In this document: one piece after another, positions 1 through 10,311 of the stretch
Layout: each line of letters opens with the position of its first letter
Numbering within the stretch: position 1 is the stretch's first letter
Assembly: GCA_903930225.1 (NCBI GenBank)
Contig: CAIYXV010000118.1
Coordinates: forward strand, 1 to 46,637
Reading direction: 5' to 3'
Source: an uncultured bacterium
Lineage (GTDB): Bacteria; Margulisbacteria; WOR-1; XYC2-FULL-46-14; WPAF01
Length of the DNA stretch: 46,637 nucleotides
Notes under the pieces: model-generated
The model's database searches: none
What the model saw: only the letters and a program-made list of their open reading frames with translations
What the model was told of the DNA's origin: nothing
Program-made: the position numbers and the translations under genes

Positions 1-99
1 CCGCCCATTATTGATAAAAATCGGTTCGGATATTTTCAAATGCGGTCAGATCTGCTCGTTACGGTAAAAAGAGCAAGCTAACCACAGGCCTGTATGTCA

Positions 100-275
100 C
101 AGGGATTCAAATAGGGAAAAAGAGGGAGGCTCCATGCTCCGCATGGAGGGAGAAAAAACGGGAGTTTTTTCTCCGGGGGAGCAGTGGAGCGAAGCGGAAC
201 GTCGAGGGGGCAAAGCCCCCTTGAAGCGCAGGCGCAGTGAGCAGAGCGAACATAGCCGAGCAGTGAGAGTCCCTG
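100..275. repeat. multi-hairpin palindromic element upstream of GIY-YIG gene
   Basis: Closing stem CAGGGATTC(100-108)/GAGTCCCTG(267-275), one G-T wobble; internal perfect hairpins CTCCATGC-tcc-GCATGGAG (130-148), GGAGAAAAAA-cgggag-TTTTTTCTCC (149-174), AGGGGGC-aaa-GCCCCCT (205-221). Confidence 0.6.
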
Positions 276-312
276 TTTATTCTTACCGAGTAGAAGGGCG
301 AGGTTTTTAATT

Positions 313-561
313 ATGCCTTATTACGTCTATATCATCGAATGCTCAAATAAAGCTCTTTACACCGGCATAACTAACGATCTAAGTCGAAGATTTACCCAGC
401 ACCAAACCGGCAAGGGCGCCCGCTACACAAAATACAATCCGGCGGTAAAAATAAGATATTATAAGAAATATAAAAACAGATCGGAGGCGGCCAAAAGGGA
501 AGCTGAGATCAAAAGCTGGCCAAGGACGAAAAAGTTAGCGCTTATTAAGGGAGATAAATAG
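313..561 (+). CDS. single-domain GIY-YIG endonuclease (UPF0213-like)
   Basis: MPYYVYIIECSNKALYTGITNDLSRRFTQHQTGKGARYTK: YVYIIEC / LYTGIT core plus R and H residues typical of the family. Confidence 0.93.
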   Translation: MPYYVYIIECSNKALYTGITNDLSRRFTQHQTGKGARYTKYNPAVKIRYYKKYKNRSEAAKREAEIKSWPRTKKLALIKGDK

Positions 562-573
562 GCCCTTTATCTC
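551..573. terminator. hairpin between convergent genes (possible bidirectional terminator)
   Basis: GAGATAAA-taggccc-TTTATCTC, 8-bp perfect stem spanning the GIY-YIG stop codon; no strong U-tract. Confidence 0.4.
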
Positions 574-586
574 AACCCCAGCCCGC

Positions 587-1267
587 TTAGAAATTCCACT
601 GTACGTTCGCAAAGGGGATTATGTTTGCTCTCCGGTCCGAAGAATCAGCCGCGTAGAAGAGGCCTCCGACGCCTATCGTCCGGCCCTCGTTTAAGAAATC
701 CGCGCCCACGGCCATCTCGGAGCTCCGGCCAATGGGGATCCAGTTCGAATAAGCTTCAAAGAATATGTGCGTCACATCGCTTTGGTTGGTTATTAACCCG
801 GCTTTATATCCCAGTCCCGGCGAATTGATCGGGTTTGACGACGGCGCCGAGGTGTCATTTATGTTGGCGGTCCATTTGAGCCCCGCATGCAATATGTAAT
901 TGCCGTTATCAAGGCCCTTAGAGAGGATCACCGAATAATCGGTTGAGATCGGCGTGCTGGCCACGAGCGGGTAATAGATCGATGCGCCGAGCGATACTTG
1001 AGGCGCGCTGTCCGATTCCTCTACCACAACGTATTTGCCGTAAACGTTAGGCGTCTGGAACAGGTAGAGCAGGGCGTTGGTCCCTATCTGGAATTTATCT
1101 GACATGCCGTAATTCGCCCAGCCGATCACATCCATATTCCATTTTCCCTGTTTAAGAGTATAGGCGGTATCTGAGAATAACGCCCAGCAGGGTTTTGACG
1201 CGGCCAGGCTTTGCGAACCCGCTAATAAAATGAGGCCGATCACCAATGCGATAATATTGTTTTTCAT
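587..1267 (-). CDS. secreted/outer-membrane beta-barrel-like hypothetical protein
   Basis: Signal peptide MKNNIIALVIGLILLAGSQSLAAS; GGAG Shine-Dalgarno before the internal ATG; alternating beta-rich sequence ending in aromatic F. Confidence 0.65.
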   Translation of the reverse strand: MKNNIIALVIGLILLAGSQSLAASKPCWALFSDTAYTLKQGKWNMDVIGWANYGMSDKFQIGTNALLYLFQTPNVYGKYVVVEESDSAPQVSLGASIYYPLVASTPISTDYSVILSKGLDNGNYILHAGLKWTANINDTSAPSSNPINSPGLGYKAGLITNQSDVTHIFFEAYSNWIPIGRSSEMAVGADFLNEGRTIGVGGLFYAADSSDRRANIIPFANVQWNF

Positions 1268-1338
1268 GATTACTCCTTTTTTGTTCAAGCAATTATACTC
1301 TATTTGTACGCGGTTTCCAAACCCGATTGAAATTTCGC

Positions 1339-1367
1339 TTGACAGCCTCCGATAGATATCATATAAT
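1339..1367 (+). promoter_or_regulatory. exact-consensus sigma70 promoter
   Basis: TTGACA (1339-1344) N17 TATAAT (1362-1367) upstream of the Rrf2 gene. Confidence 0.85.
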
Positions 1368-1393
1368 GCCCATCAGTAAGGTAGGGATAAGAC

Positions 1394-1843
1394 ATGAAGA
1401 TAACTTATAAAGGTGATTACGCGTTGAAGGCAGTGATGGATCTGGGCTCTCACACTGGGGAGCCTCAATCCGCGGATCAGATCGCCCGGAGGCAGGATAT
1501 CCCGTTCAAGTTTTTAGAGCAGATCATGCTGCTGCTGAAGAAGGGCGGATTTGTAAAAGCGCAGAGAGGGAAAAAGGGCGGATATCTTTTGACCAGATCG
1601 CCGGCAAAGATCACGATGGGCGAGGTGCTGCGTTACATCGAAGGGCCGGTCGAGCCGATCGCGTGCGTGCGCAAAGGCGGGGAAAGGACCTGCAGTTACG
1701 CCAGCCGGTGCAGCCTCAAAGATGTCTTTGATGATATCGGGAAATACACGGCCAAAATAGTTGACGGCATAACGTTTGAGGACCTGATCAATAAACAGGC
1801 AAAAAAAATGAAAATGCGCGGCCCCGACATGTATTATATATAA
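1394..1843 (+). CDS. Rrf2 family transcriptional regulator
   Basis: MKITYKGDYALKAVMDLG N-terminal wHTH, KGGYLLTRSPAKITMGEVLRYIEGP, Cys cluster CVRKGGERTCSYASRCSL. Confidence 0.93.
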   Translation: MKITYKGDYALKAVMDLGSHTGEPQSADQIARRQDIPFKFLEQIMLLLKKGGFVKAQRGKKGGYLLTRSPAKITMGEVLRYIEGPVEPIACVRKGGERTCSYASRCSLKDVFDDIGKYTAKIVDGITFEDLINKQAKKMKMRGPDMYYI

Positions 1844-1894
1844 TATAATACTTGAGCGGGGCGGATTGAATCGAATGTAGAGAAATATATTTAG

Positions 1895-3199
<1,305 letters not shown>

Positions 3200-3223
3200 A
3201 TTAATTGAAAGAAGGGGATCAAT

Positions 3224-4153
3224 ATGGGAAAAATATTTGAAAGCATAACTGAAACTGTGGGGAACACTCCGCTGGTCCGGCTGAATAAGCTGGCCCAGGG
3301 AGCGGGGGCGACTGTGCTGGTTAAGGTAGAATCGTTCAATCCATTATCCAGCGTAAAGGACCGGATCGGCGTTGCCCTGATCGAGGACGCGGAGAAAAAG
3401 GGGCTGATTAAGAAGGATACTGTGATCATTGAACCGACCAGCGGCAACACGGGGATTGCGCTGGCTTTTGTCGCGGCCGCAAAAGGGTACAAGCTGATTC
3501 TTACCATGCCGGAGACGATGAGTATTGAGAGGCGCCAGCTGTTCAAAATATTCGGTGCGGAACTTGTGCTTACCGAGGGACCAAAGGGGATGAAGGGAGC
3601 GGTGGCAAAAGCGGAAGAGCTGGTCAAATCAACGCCCAACAGCTTTATGCCCCAGCAGTTCAACAATCCCGCCAATCCGGAGATCCACAAAAAGACCACG
3701 GCGGAAGAGATCTTAAAAGATACCGGAGGCAATATCGATTATTTTGTGGCGGGAGTGGGCACCGGGGGGACGATTACCGGAGTGGGCGAGGTGCTGAAAA
3801 AAAGATCGAAGAATGTGAAGCTCATCGCGGTCGAACCGAAAGATTCACCCGTGCTGTCCGGAGGCAACCCCGGTCCGCATAAGATACAGGGTATCGGAGC
3901 CGGATTCGTGCCGCAGGTGCTGAATACGAAACTGATCGACGAGATAATCCAGGTGGAAAGCGCCGATGCCGGGAACATTGCCCGAAGGCTTGCCCGGGAA
4001 GAAGGCATACTGGCCGGAATTTCGAGCGGCGCGGCTCTCTGGGCGGGGCTTGAGGTCGCCAGGCGCCCGGAAGCGAAAGGAAAAACTATCGTTGTCCTTC
4101 TCCCTGATAGCGGGGAAAGATATTTAAGCACCTGGCTGTTCGGTGAGCAATGA
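3224..4153 (+). CDS. cysK: cysteine synthase A
   Basis: [51 protein letters not shown]. Confidence 0.95.
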   Translation: MGKIFESITETVGNTPLVRLNKLAQGAGATVLVKVESFNPLSSVKDRIGVALIEDAEKKGLIKKDTVIIEPTSGNTGIALAFVAAAKGYKLILTMPETMSIERRQLFKIFGAELVLTEGPKGMKGAVAKAEELVKSTPNSFMPQQFNNPANPEIHKKTTAEEILKDTGGNIDYFVAGVGTGGTITGVGEVLKKRSKNVKLIAVEPKDSPVLSGGNPGPHKIQGIGAGFVPQVLNTKLIDEIIQVESADAGNIARRLAREEGILAGISSGAALWAGLEVARRPEAKGKTIVVLLPDSGERYLSTWLFGEQ

Positions 4154-4210
4154 TCAATAGAAACTTCTGGAAACAAGTCTCTTAAAAGTATAGAATGATA
4201 AGGTAAATTA

Positions 4211-5335
4211 ATGGCAAAAAAAGTAAAAGCGAACGCCGGGAACGCCGGCATAGTAAAGGTTAAAACCTTCGAATTTGAAGGCTCGCTTCAGCTCGAGTCG
4301 GGGAAGTCACTTGGCCCGATAACGATCGCGTACGAAACCTGGGGCACTCTTAACCACGACCGGAGCAACGCGGTGCTCATCGCCCACGCGTTTTCCGGAG
4401 ATTCTCACGCGGCCGGTTTTTATGAGGGAGAGACTGTCCCCGGTTGGTGGGACGATCTGATCGGACCGGAGAAGGCATTTGATACCGATAAATATTTTAT
4501 CATCTGTCCTAACGTCATTGGCGGCTGCCGCGGCTCGACCGGACCGGCTTCGATAAATCCTGCTACCGGGAAACCTTACGCAACCGCGTTCCCGATCGTC
4601 ACGATCGGCGACATGGTCCTGGCGCAAAAAAAGCTGATCGATCATTTAGGGATCAAGAAACTCTTAAGCGTGGCCGGAGGGTCCATGGGCGGAATGTTGG
4701 CGCTCGAATGGGCGGCACAGTATCCTGATAGCGTCGCGAGTGTTATCCCGATCGCGGCGGCGCTCAAGCACTCCCCTCAGCAGATCGCGTTCGACGAAGT
4801 GGGCCGGCAGGCGGTAATGGCCGATCCAAACTGGAACGGCGGTAATTATTATGGTGGGTCGGCGCCGGAAAAAGGGCTGGCGGTTGCACGGATGATCGGC
4901 CATATCACTTACATGAGCAAAAGCTCGATGGAAGAAAAGTTCTCCCGGCGGCTGAAGAACGATGACTTAAGCTTCTCGTTCAACGCGGATTTTGAGGTCG
5001 AAAGATATCTCCGCTACCGGGGAGAGAATTTCGTGGGCCGGTTCGACGCGAACTCGTATCTTTATATCACCAAAGCCATGGACTATTTCGACCTGTCGGG
5101 AGAAAAGTTCTTTGGCAGAAATAAGACGATAAACACGAAATTTCTGGTGATCGCCTTTACTTCCGACTGGCTTTACCCCGTGGAGCAGTCCAAGGAGATC
5201 GTGAAACTTATGAAAAGCCGCCACGTGGATGTGTCGTTCTGCGAGATACAATCGGAATACGGCCATGATTCATTTTTGGTCGAGACTGATGAGGAATCTC
5301 ACCTTATCAAGCATTTCCTAAAGGGGCTGGCATGA
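4211..5335 (+). CDS. metX: homoserine O-acetyltransferase
   Basis: YETWGTLN, NVIGGCRGSTGP, GGSMGGMLALEWA nucleophile elbow. Confidence 0.95.
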   Translation: MAKKVKANAGNAGIVKVKTFEFEGSLQLESGKSLGPITIAYETWGTLNHDRSNAVLIAHAFSGDSHAAGFYEGETVPGWWDDLIGPEKAFDTDKYFIICPNVIGGCRGSTGPASINPATGKPYATAFPIVTIGDMVLAQKKLIDHLGIKKLLSVAGGSMGGMLALEWAAQYPDSVASVIPIAAALKHSPQQIAFDEVGRQAVMADPNWNGGNYYGGSAPEKGLAVARMIGHITYMSKSSMEEKFSRRLKNDDLSFSFNADFEVERYLRYRGENFVGRFDANSYLYITKAMDYFDLSGEKFFGRNKTINTKFLVIAFTSDWLYPVEQSKEIVKLMKSRHVDVSFCEIQSEYGHDSFLVETDEESHLIKHFLKGLA

Positions 5336-5922
5336 ACGAAAATAGACTGGACATAAAAATAATATCGGAATTCATAAAGCCCGCCTCCCGGGTCTTAGAC
5401 CTTGGCTGCGGGGAAGGCGATCTGCTCGCCTCCCTGATCGCCGAGAAAAAGGTGCTGGGGCAGGGGATCGAGATCGATCCTATGGCGGTCAGAAAGTGCA
5501 TAGAAAAAGGCTTAAACGTCACCCAGGAGAATATCGAGAACGGATTGAGCTGGTACCCGGATAACTCTTTTGACTATGTAATATTGAACCAGAGCATGCA
5601 GCAGGTCCTGCACGTCGACAAACTGCTCCAGGAAGCTTTTCGGGTCGGCAAATACGTGATCGTGGGTTTCCCCAATTTCGCGCAGTTGCGTTCGAGGTTG
5701 GACATATTCTTCTTTGGCAGGACGCCGATCACCAAATCGCTTCCTTACCAGTGGTTCGACACCCCGAACGTGCATTTCCTCACGATCAAGGATTTTAAGG
5801 TGTTTTGCGCGCGAAAAGGGTTCCGGATCCTGGCTGCGAGGTACATCGGAGAGAAGGGGGAGATAAAGTTCTGGCCCAATCTGTTCGCGGTGGATGGGGT
5901 CTTTCTGGTCGCGAAAGAATAA
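5332..5922 (+). CDS. metW: methionine biosynthesis protein MetW
   Basis: VLDLGCGEGDLLASL SAM motif; 4-nt ATGA overlap with metX. Confidence 0.93.
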   Translation: MNENRLDIKIISEFIKPASRVLDLGCGEGDLLASLIAEKKVLGQGIEIDPMAVRKCIEKGLNVTQENIENGLSWYPDNSFDYVILNQSMQQVLHVDKLLQEAFRVGKYVIVGFPNFAQLRSRLDIFFFGRTPITKSLPYQWFDTPNVHFLTIKDFKVFCARKGFRILAARYIGEKGEIKFWPNLFAVDGVFLVAKE

Positions 5923-5954
5923 ATCACGGATCGATTATGAAAGGGTGAATTTAG

Positions 5955-6725
5955 ATGACAATAATGCATGCGATCGTTCTGGGAATAATTCAGGGAATAG
6001 CGGAGTTCCTCCCGATCAGCAGTTCCGCTCATTTAGTCTTTATTCCATGGATCCTTAATTGGCAGCCGCACACGCTCACCTTTGACGTCGCGCTCCATAT
6101 CGGAACGCTTTTTGCGCTGCTGGCTTTTTTCTGGGAAGAGTGGTGGGGGATAATCAGGGGCCCGCTGGTCTGGCTGCTGCTGCTCGGCTGCATTCCGGGC
6201 GCGGTCGCCGGGTTTGTGGGCGAAAAGTATTTTGAGGAAACTTTCCGCGGTCCGGTAACGATCGCGGTTTTTATGATCGGGCTGGCGCTCCTGTTGTGGC
6301 TGGCTGAAGTCTACGGCAAGAAAAGAAGAGATCTCGCAGCGGTTAACTGGATCGACGCTACGGTCATTGGAATTTCGCAGGCGCTGGCGCTCATGCCGGG
6401 AGTTTCCCGCGCGGGTATAACTATGACTTCCGGACTGTTCATGGGGCTTAATCGGGAATCGGCGGCAAAATTTTCTTTTCTGCTTTCGGCGCCGATCATT
6501 GCCGGGGCCGGATTGTACAAAGGATACGGTTTATTGAAACATGGCTTGCCCGGCGATGAGCGACTGCCGTTTATTATTGGCATGCTGACCGCGGCGGTGG
6601 TCGGATTTTTCGCGATCAAATATCTTCTGCAATATCTGCAAAAGAACAGCTTCTATCTTTTTATTTGGTATCGTCTGATCGTGGGGGCGGGGCTGATCGC
6701 GCTGTTTTTGATCCGTTCAAGATAG
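5955..6725 (+). CDS. uppP: undecaprenyl-diphosphatase
   Basis: GIIQGIAEFLPISSSAHL and PGVSRAGITMTSGL motifs, multi-TM. Confidence 0.96.
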   Translation: MTIMHAIVLGIIQGIAEFLPISSSAHLVFIPWILNWQPHTLTFDVALHIGTLFALLAFFWEEWWGIIRGPLVWLLLLGCIPGAVAGFVGEKYFEETFRGPVTIAVFMIGLALLLWLAEVYGKKRRDLAAVNWIDATVIGISQALALMPGVSRAGITMTSGLFMGLNRESAAKFSFLLSAPIIAGAGLYKGYGLLKHGLPGDERLPFIIGMLTAAVVGFFAIKYLLQYLQKNSFYLFIWYRLIVGAGLIALFLIRSR

Positions 6726-6755
6726 AACGCGGCTCGAGTCAGATTATCGTCTCGC

Positions 6756-7781
6756 CTAGAACTGGTTGATCCTGCTTATCATTTCATTCAGCCGGCCGTA
6801 ATGGTCGCGGTTAAAACGCATGATCAGCCGGGGCAGCTGGGTGCAATCTTTGTCTTTTATTTCTTCGGCAGTCGGGCCGCAAGCTTCGATCTTTCCTTCC
6901 ACTAATATATCAGAGAATTTTCGGTTCAATTCGTTTATGGCGGAGGCGGGAAGCTCGCGGTTCAACCTTAAAACGGTTTGAGGACCGACCGACCGGATCG
7001 AGTGGTAGATCCGGTAGAAGTCCATTATTTCATCGACTGCTTCTTTAGCCGAACTCACGATCCGGAAAAGGCTAAGATCGCTTTTGGTTATAAACCCGCC
7101 CTTTAGCAGTTCTTTTTTTATAAAATACAGCCAGGTCTTCCAGTAGGAGCTCCATTTTGGATTGATCAGCAGGATGGGGCGGGGAGCGCTTTTCCCGGTC
7201 TGGAAAAGCGTCAGCATCTCGAACGCTTCGTCGTTGGTGCCGAATCCGCCGGGGAAAAGCACGGTCGCGTTTGATTCCTTGACGAAGATCAGCTTGCGGG
7301 CAAAGAAGTACTTGAATTCGATCAGCTTTTCGCCGCGCGCGATAAAAGGATTGGCTTTTTGCCGATTCGGCAGGCTGATGTTCACGGCAAAGCTCTGGTC
7401 CGCCGCGCCCCGGTTGCCGGCTTCCATCACTCCTCCTCCGCCTCCGGTGATGACCATATATCCTTTCTGGCAGATCATTCGGGAAAAATCACCGGCGATC
7501 TTATATTCGTCAGAATCAGGCTTGACCCTGGCCGATCCCCAGACGGTGACCTTTGGCGTGCCCCGGTATTTCTGGAAGATCCGGAAGGCATGCCTTAATT
7601 CCTTCAGCGCAGAATTCAGAATGCGCAGGTCGTATACGTCCGCCCGGTCAAGATGAAGTTTGATGATCGTCGTGAACATTTGCCGCAGGAGCTCTTCGGT
7701 TTCCGGGGTGCTGTATTTTTTGGTTAAGGATTCGATCTCTTTATCGATCTCAATCTTTTCGGTCGTATATTTTCCGTACAT
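6756..7781 (-). CDS. LOG family protein (Rossmann-like, PGGxGTxxE) with N-terminal extension
   Basis: VWGSARV, TGGGGGVMEAGNRGA, PGGFGTNDEAFE. Confidence 0.88.
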   Translation of the reverse strand: MYGKYTTEKIEIDKEIESLTKKYSTPETEELLRQMFTTIIKLHLDRADVYDLRILNSALKELRHAFRIFQKYRGTPKVTVWGSARVKPDSDEYKIAGDFSRMICQKGYMVITGGGGGVMEAGNRGAADQSFAVNISLPNRQKANPFIARGEKLIEFKYFFARKLIFVKESNATVLFPGGFGTNDEAFEMLTLFQTGKSAPRPILLINPKWSSYWKTWLYFIKKELLKGGFITKSDLSLFRIVSSAKEAVDEIMDFYRIYHSIRSVGPQTVLRLNRELPASAINELNRKFSDILVEGKIEACGPTAEEIKDKDCTQLPRLIMRFNRDHYGRLNEMISRINQF

Positions 7782-7791
7782 GAATTATGTT

Positions 7792-8328
7792 TTATCTTCC
7801 GTAGATCCCGGTCAGGCTGGCCTGGGCCAGGATATGCCCGTTCATTAGTTTTAGCAGTTCTTTGCGGTCGAGGCTCTTGTCGTCCGGTAATTTAGTATCA
7901 AGCGCGTAAAGTTTAAATATATAATGGTGGGGTTTGCCGGGTGGCGGGGAGGGGCTTATATATTCCGTTCCGCCGATCGTGTTCTTTCCGAAAGATGCTT
8001 CGGCGGGCATCGTTCCTTCGCTGATCCCTTTTGTCTCCGGGGAAAGGTTATAAGCGATCCAATGTACGAATATCCCTCTCGGCGCGTCGGGATCTTCGAG
8101 GATCAGGACCAGACTTTTCGCGTTCTTTGGAACGTTCTTAAATATCAGCGGAGGATTGATGCTGTCACCGTCCGCCGTGTATTTTATGGGCAGGACCGAA
8201 TTATTTTGATAGGCGGGACTTTGAATAATAAGATTATTTTTAAGCATGATCGAACCTTCCTTTTTATGCGCGTAGGCGATCCCTGAAATCAGCAGCGCGG
8301 CAAGAAGCAAGAGTAATAGTTTTTGCAT
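7792..8328 (-). CDS. YbhB/YbcL family Raf kinase inhibitor-like protein, exported
   Basis: Signal peptide; YTADGDSINPPL, EDPDAPRGIFVHWIAYNL, PPPGKPHHYIFKLYALD. Confidence 0.93.
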   Translation of the reverse strand: MQKLLLLLLAALLISGIAYAHKKEGSIMLKNNLIIQSPAYQNNSVLPIKYTADGDSINPPLIFKNVPKNAKSLVLILEDPDAPRGIFVHWIAYNLSPETKGISEGTMPAEASFGKNTIGGTEYISPSPPPGKPHHYIFKLYALDTKLPDDKSLDRKELLKLMNGHILAQASLTGIYGR

Positions 8329-8407
8329 CTCAGTGATGATTATAAGTTCAGGGGAGTGAAGTGTCAATCGCCGGGTCACGATTAGCCGGAAAGATCAGGC
8401 CCATCGG

Positions 8408-10249
8408 CTAGATATCGAGCTCTAGCGCTTCTTCTTTTTCCCCGGTGGGAGTTTCTCGATCGATCCTTTGGGTGACGAATCCGTGCTGTTTAAGGTCAAA
8501 GAACCATTTGACCGCCGAATCGGCAACGATTATCAGCACCAGGATCAGCATCGTGCCTGAAAGCAGAGCGTTGAGATTGCCGTTGAACGTTTGCTGGGGC
8601 AGATAATTGTTGAGAATATTCTCGATCCCCGCGTCGACCGTAGTCGCCAGCATAAAGAGCATAGGGATAAAGGTCACCAGGCCGTAAAGCTTGTTGCGGT
8701 TGTTCTTCATGATGATGGTGGTGCCGATCGCCAGGGCGGTGGTGGCCAGGAGCTGGTTGGCCACCCCGAACATCGGCCAGATGGTGCTGATGTCGCCGTT
8801 GTAAACCAGATACCCCCAGGCCAATACCACCAGCGCGCTGGTGATGATTATCCCGGGCATCCATTTTTGATCGCCCAATGGTTTGATGAACCGTCCGAGA
8901 ATGTCTTGCGTGATGTAGCGCGCGACCCGGGTGCCGGCGTCGATCGTGGTCAGGATGAACAGCGCCTCGAACATGATCGCGAAATGATACCAGTAGCCCA
9001 TCAGGCCTTTCATTCCCGGTATGCCGGAGAATATCTGCGCCATGCCGACCGCCAGGGAAACCGCTCCGCCCGGACGGCCGGTGATGTTTTCCTGGACCAT
9101 TTGCGAAAGGACGGGGAGGTTGACCACGCTCATTCCAAGCTTCTGGAAGATCTCCGGTTTGCAGTTGATGGCGAAATAATCTCCGGGAAAAAGTGACGTG
9201 GCGGCGATCAGGGCCATGATCGCTACAAAACCCTCGACCAGCATCGCTCCGTAGCCGATCGGCCGGATGTCGCTTTCGTTCGAGAGCATCTTGGGAGTGG
9301 TGCCGGATGAAATAAGGGCGTGAAAGCCCGAGATCGCGCCGCAGGCGATGGTGATGCAGACGAACGGCCAAACGCGGCCGGGAATGATCGGCCCTCCGCC
9401 AAAAATAAAAGGCGTTACCGCCGGCATCTTGATCGCCGGATGCACGATAAAGATCCCGACCGCCAAAAGCGCGATCGTTCCGATCTTAAGGTATGAGCTT
9501 AAATAATCGCGGGGAGCCAGGAGCAGCCAGACCGGCAGGACCGAAGCAAAAAATCCGTAGATCGGCAAGAGGATCGCCAGCTGCTGGCGCGAATAGGTGA
9601 AGGCCAGGGCCGCGGGAGAATGCTGAATGTAAAACCCAAAGAACACCCCGGCCAGCAGCAGGATGCTTCCGATGACCGATGCCTCCGCGATCGCGCCTTT
9701 TCTGATAACGTACATATAGAACCCGATAAAGATCGCGGCCGGTATGCTTACTATAATAGCGAACGTTCCCCAGGCGCTGTCGGCGAGCGTGTTGACCACC
9801 ACGATCGAAAGCCCGGCCAGGGCGGTGATGATTATAAATAGCACCGCGATCGCGGTCGCGACCCCGGCGGTGCGCCCGATATAATCCCGTGCGATCTTGT
9901 GCAGGGACAATCCGTTGTGCCTCACGGACGCAAAAAGGATCACGTAATCATGAACCGCTCCGGCCAGCACGGCGCCGATTATAATCCAGATCGCTCCCGG
10001 AAGGAAACCGAACTGCGCGGCCAGTACCGGCCCGACCAGCGGCCCCGCACCGGCGATCGCCGCGAAATGATGGCCAAACAGCACCCATTTGTTGGTCGGA
10101 TGATAATCGTGGCCGTCATTCAGCCGGTTGGCGGGAGTGACTTTTTTGGGATCGAGCGCGAGGACCTTTGCGGCCAGGAACGCTGAATAGTAGCGGTAGG
10201 CGAGGACAAAAACACAAAGCGCGACTACCAGCAGTACCAGTGCGTTCAT
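8408..10249 (-). CDS. cstA: carbon starvation protein / peptide-pyruvate transporter CstA family
   Basis: Multi-[55 protein letters not shown]. Confidence 0.95.
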   Translation of the reverse strand: MNALVLLVVALCVFVLAYRYYSAFLAAKVLALDPKKVTPANRLNDGHDYHPTNKWVLFGHHFAAIAGAGPLVGPVLAAQFGFLPGAIWIIIGAVLAGAVHDYVILFASVRHNGLSLHKIARDYIGRTAGVATAIAVLFIIITALAGLSIVVVNTLADSAWGTFAIIVSIPAAIFIGFYMYVIRKGAIAEASVIGSILLLAGVFFGFYIQHSPAALAFTYSRQQLAILLPIYGFFASVLPVWLLLAPRDYLSSYLKIGTIALLAVGIFIVHPAIKMPAVTPFIFGGGPIIPGRVWPFVCITIACGAISGFHALISSGTTPKMLSNESDIRPIGYGAMLVEGFVAIMALIAATSLFPGDYFAINCKPEIFQKLGMSVVNLPVLSQMVQENITGRPGGAVSLAVGMAQIFSGIPGMKGLMGYWYHFAIMFEALFILTTIDAGTRVARYITQDILGRFIKPLGDQKWMPGIIITSALVVLAWGYLVYNGDISTIWPMFGVANQLLATTALAIGTTIIMKNNRNKLYGLVTFIPMLFMLATTVDAGIENILNNYLPQQTFNGNLNALLSGTMLILVLIIVADSAVKWFFDLKQHGFVTQRIDRETPTGEKEEALELDI

Positions 10250-10257
10250 GATAAATA

Positions 10258-10263
10258 ATTATA
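10258..10263 (-). promoter_or_regulatory. -10 element of leaderless promoter (cstA)
   Basis: TATAAT on minus strand, 8 nt before ATG at 10249, no SD. Confidence 0.6.
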
Positions 10264-10298
10264 ACATGCAGGCGGTATTTTGCATTTAAAATTCGTGG

Positions 10299-10304
10299 TA
10301 AAAT
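10299..10304 (+). promoter_or_regulatory. -10 element of leaderless promoter (P-type ATPase)
   Basis: TAAAAT, 7 nt before ATG 10312, no SD. Confidence 0.55.
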
Positions 10305-10311
10305 AACCGCA

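Noticed and set aside
1-120. tRNA-like GGGATTCAAAT near 102-112 and possible RNA gene
   Set aside because: No cloverleaf or acceptor stem could be built; the segment instead forms the left arm of the 100-275 palindromic element.
8496-9371. 291-aa minus-strand ORF in another frame of cstA
   Set aside because: Out-of-frame within cstA; His/Arg-rich shadow translation.
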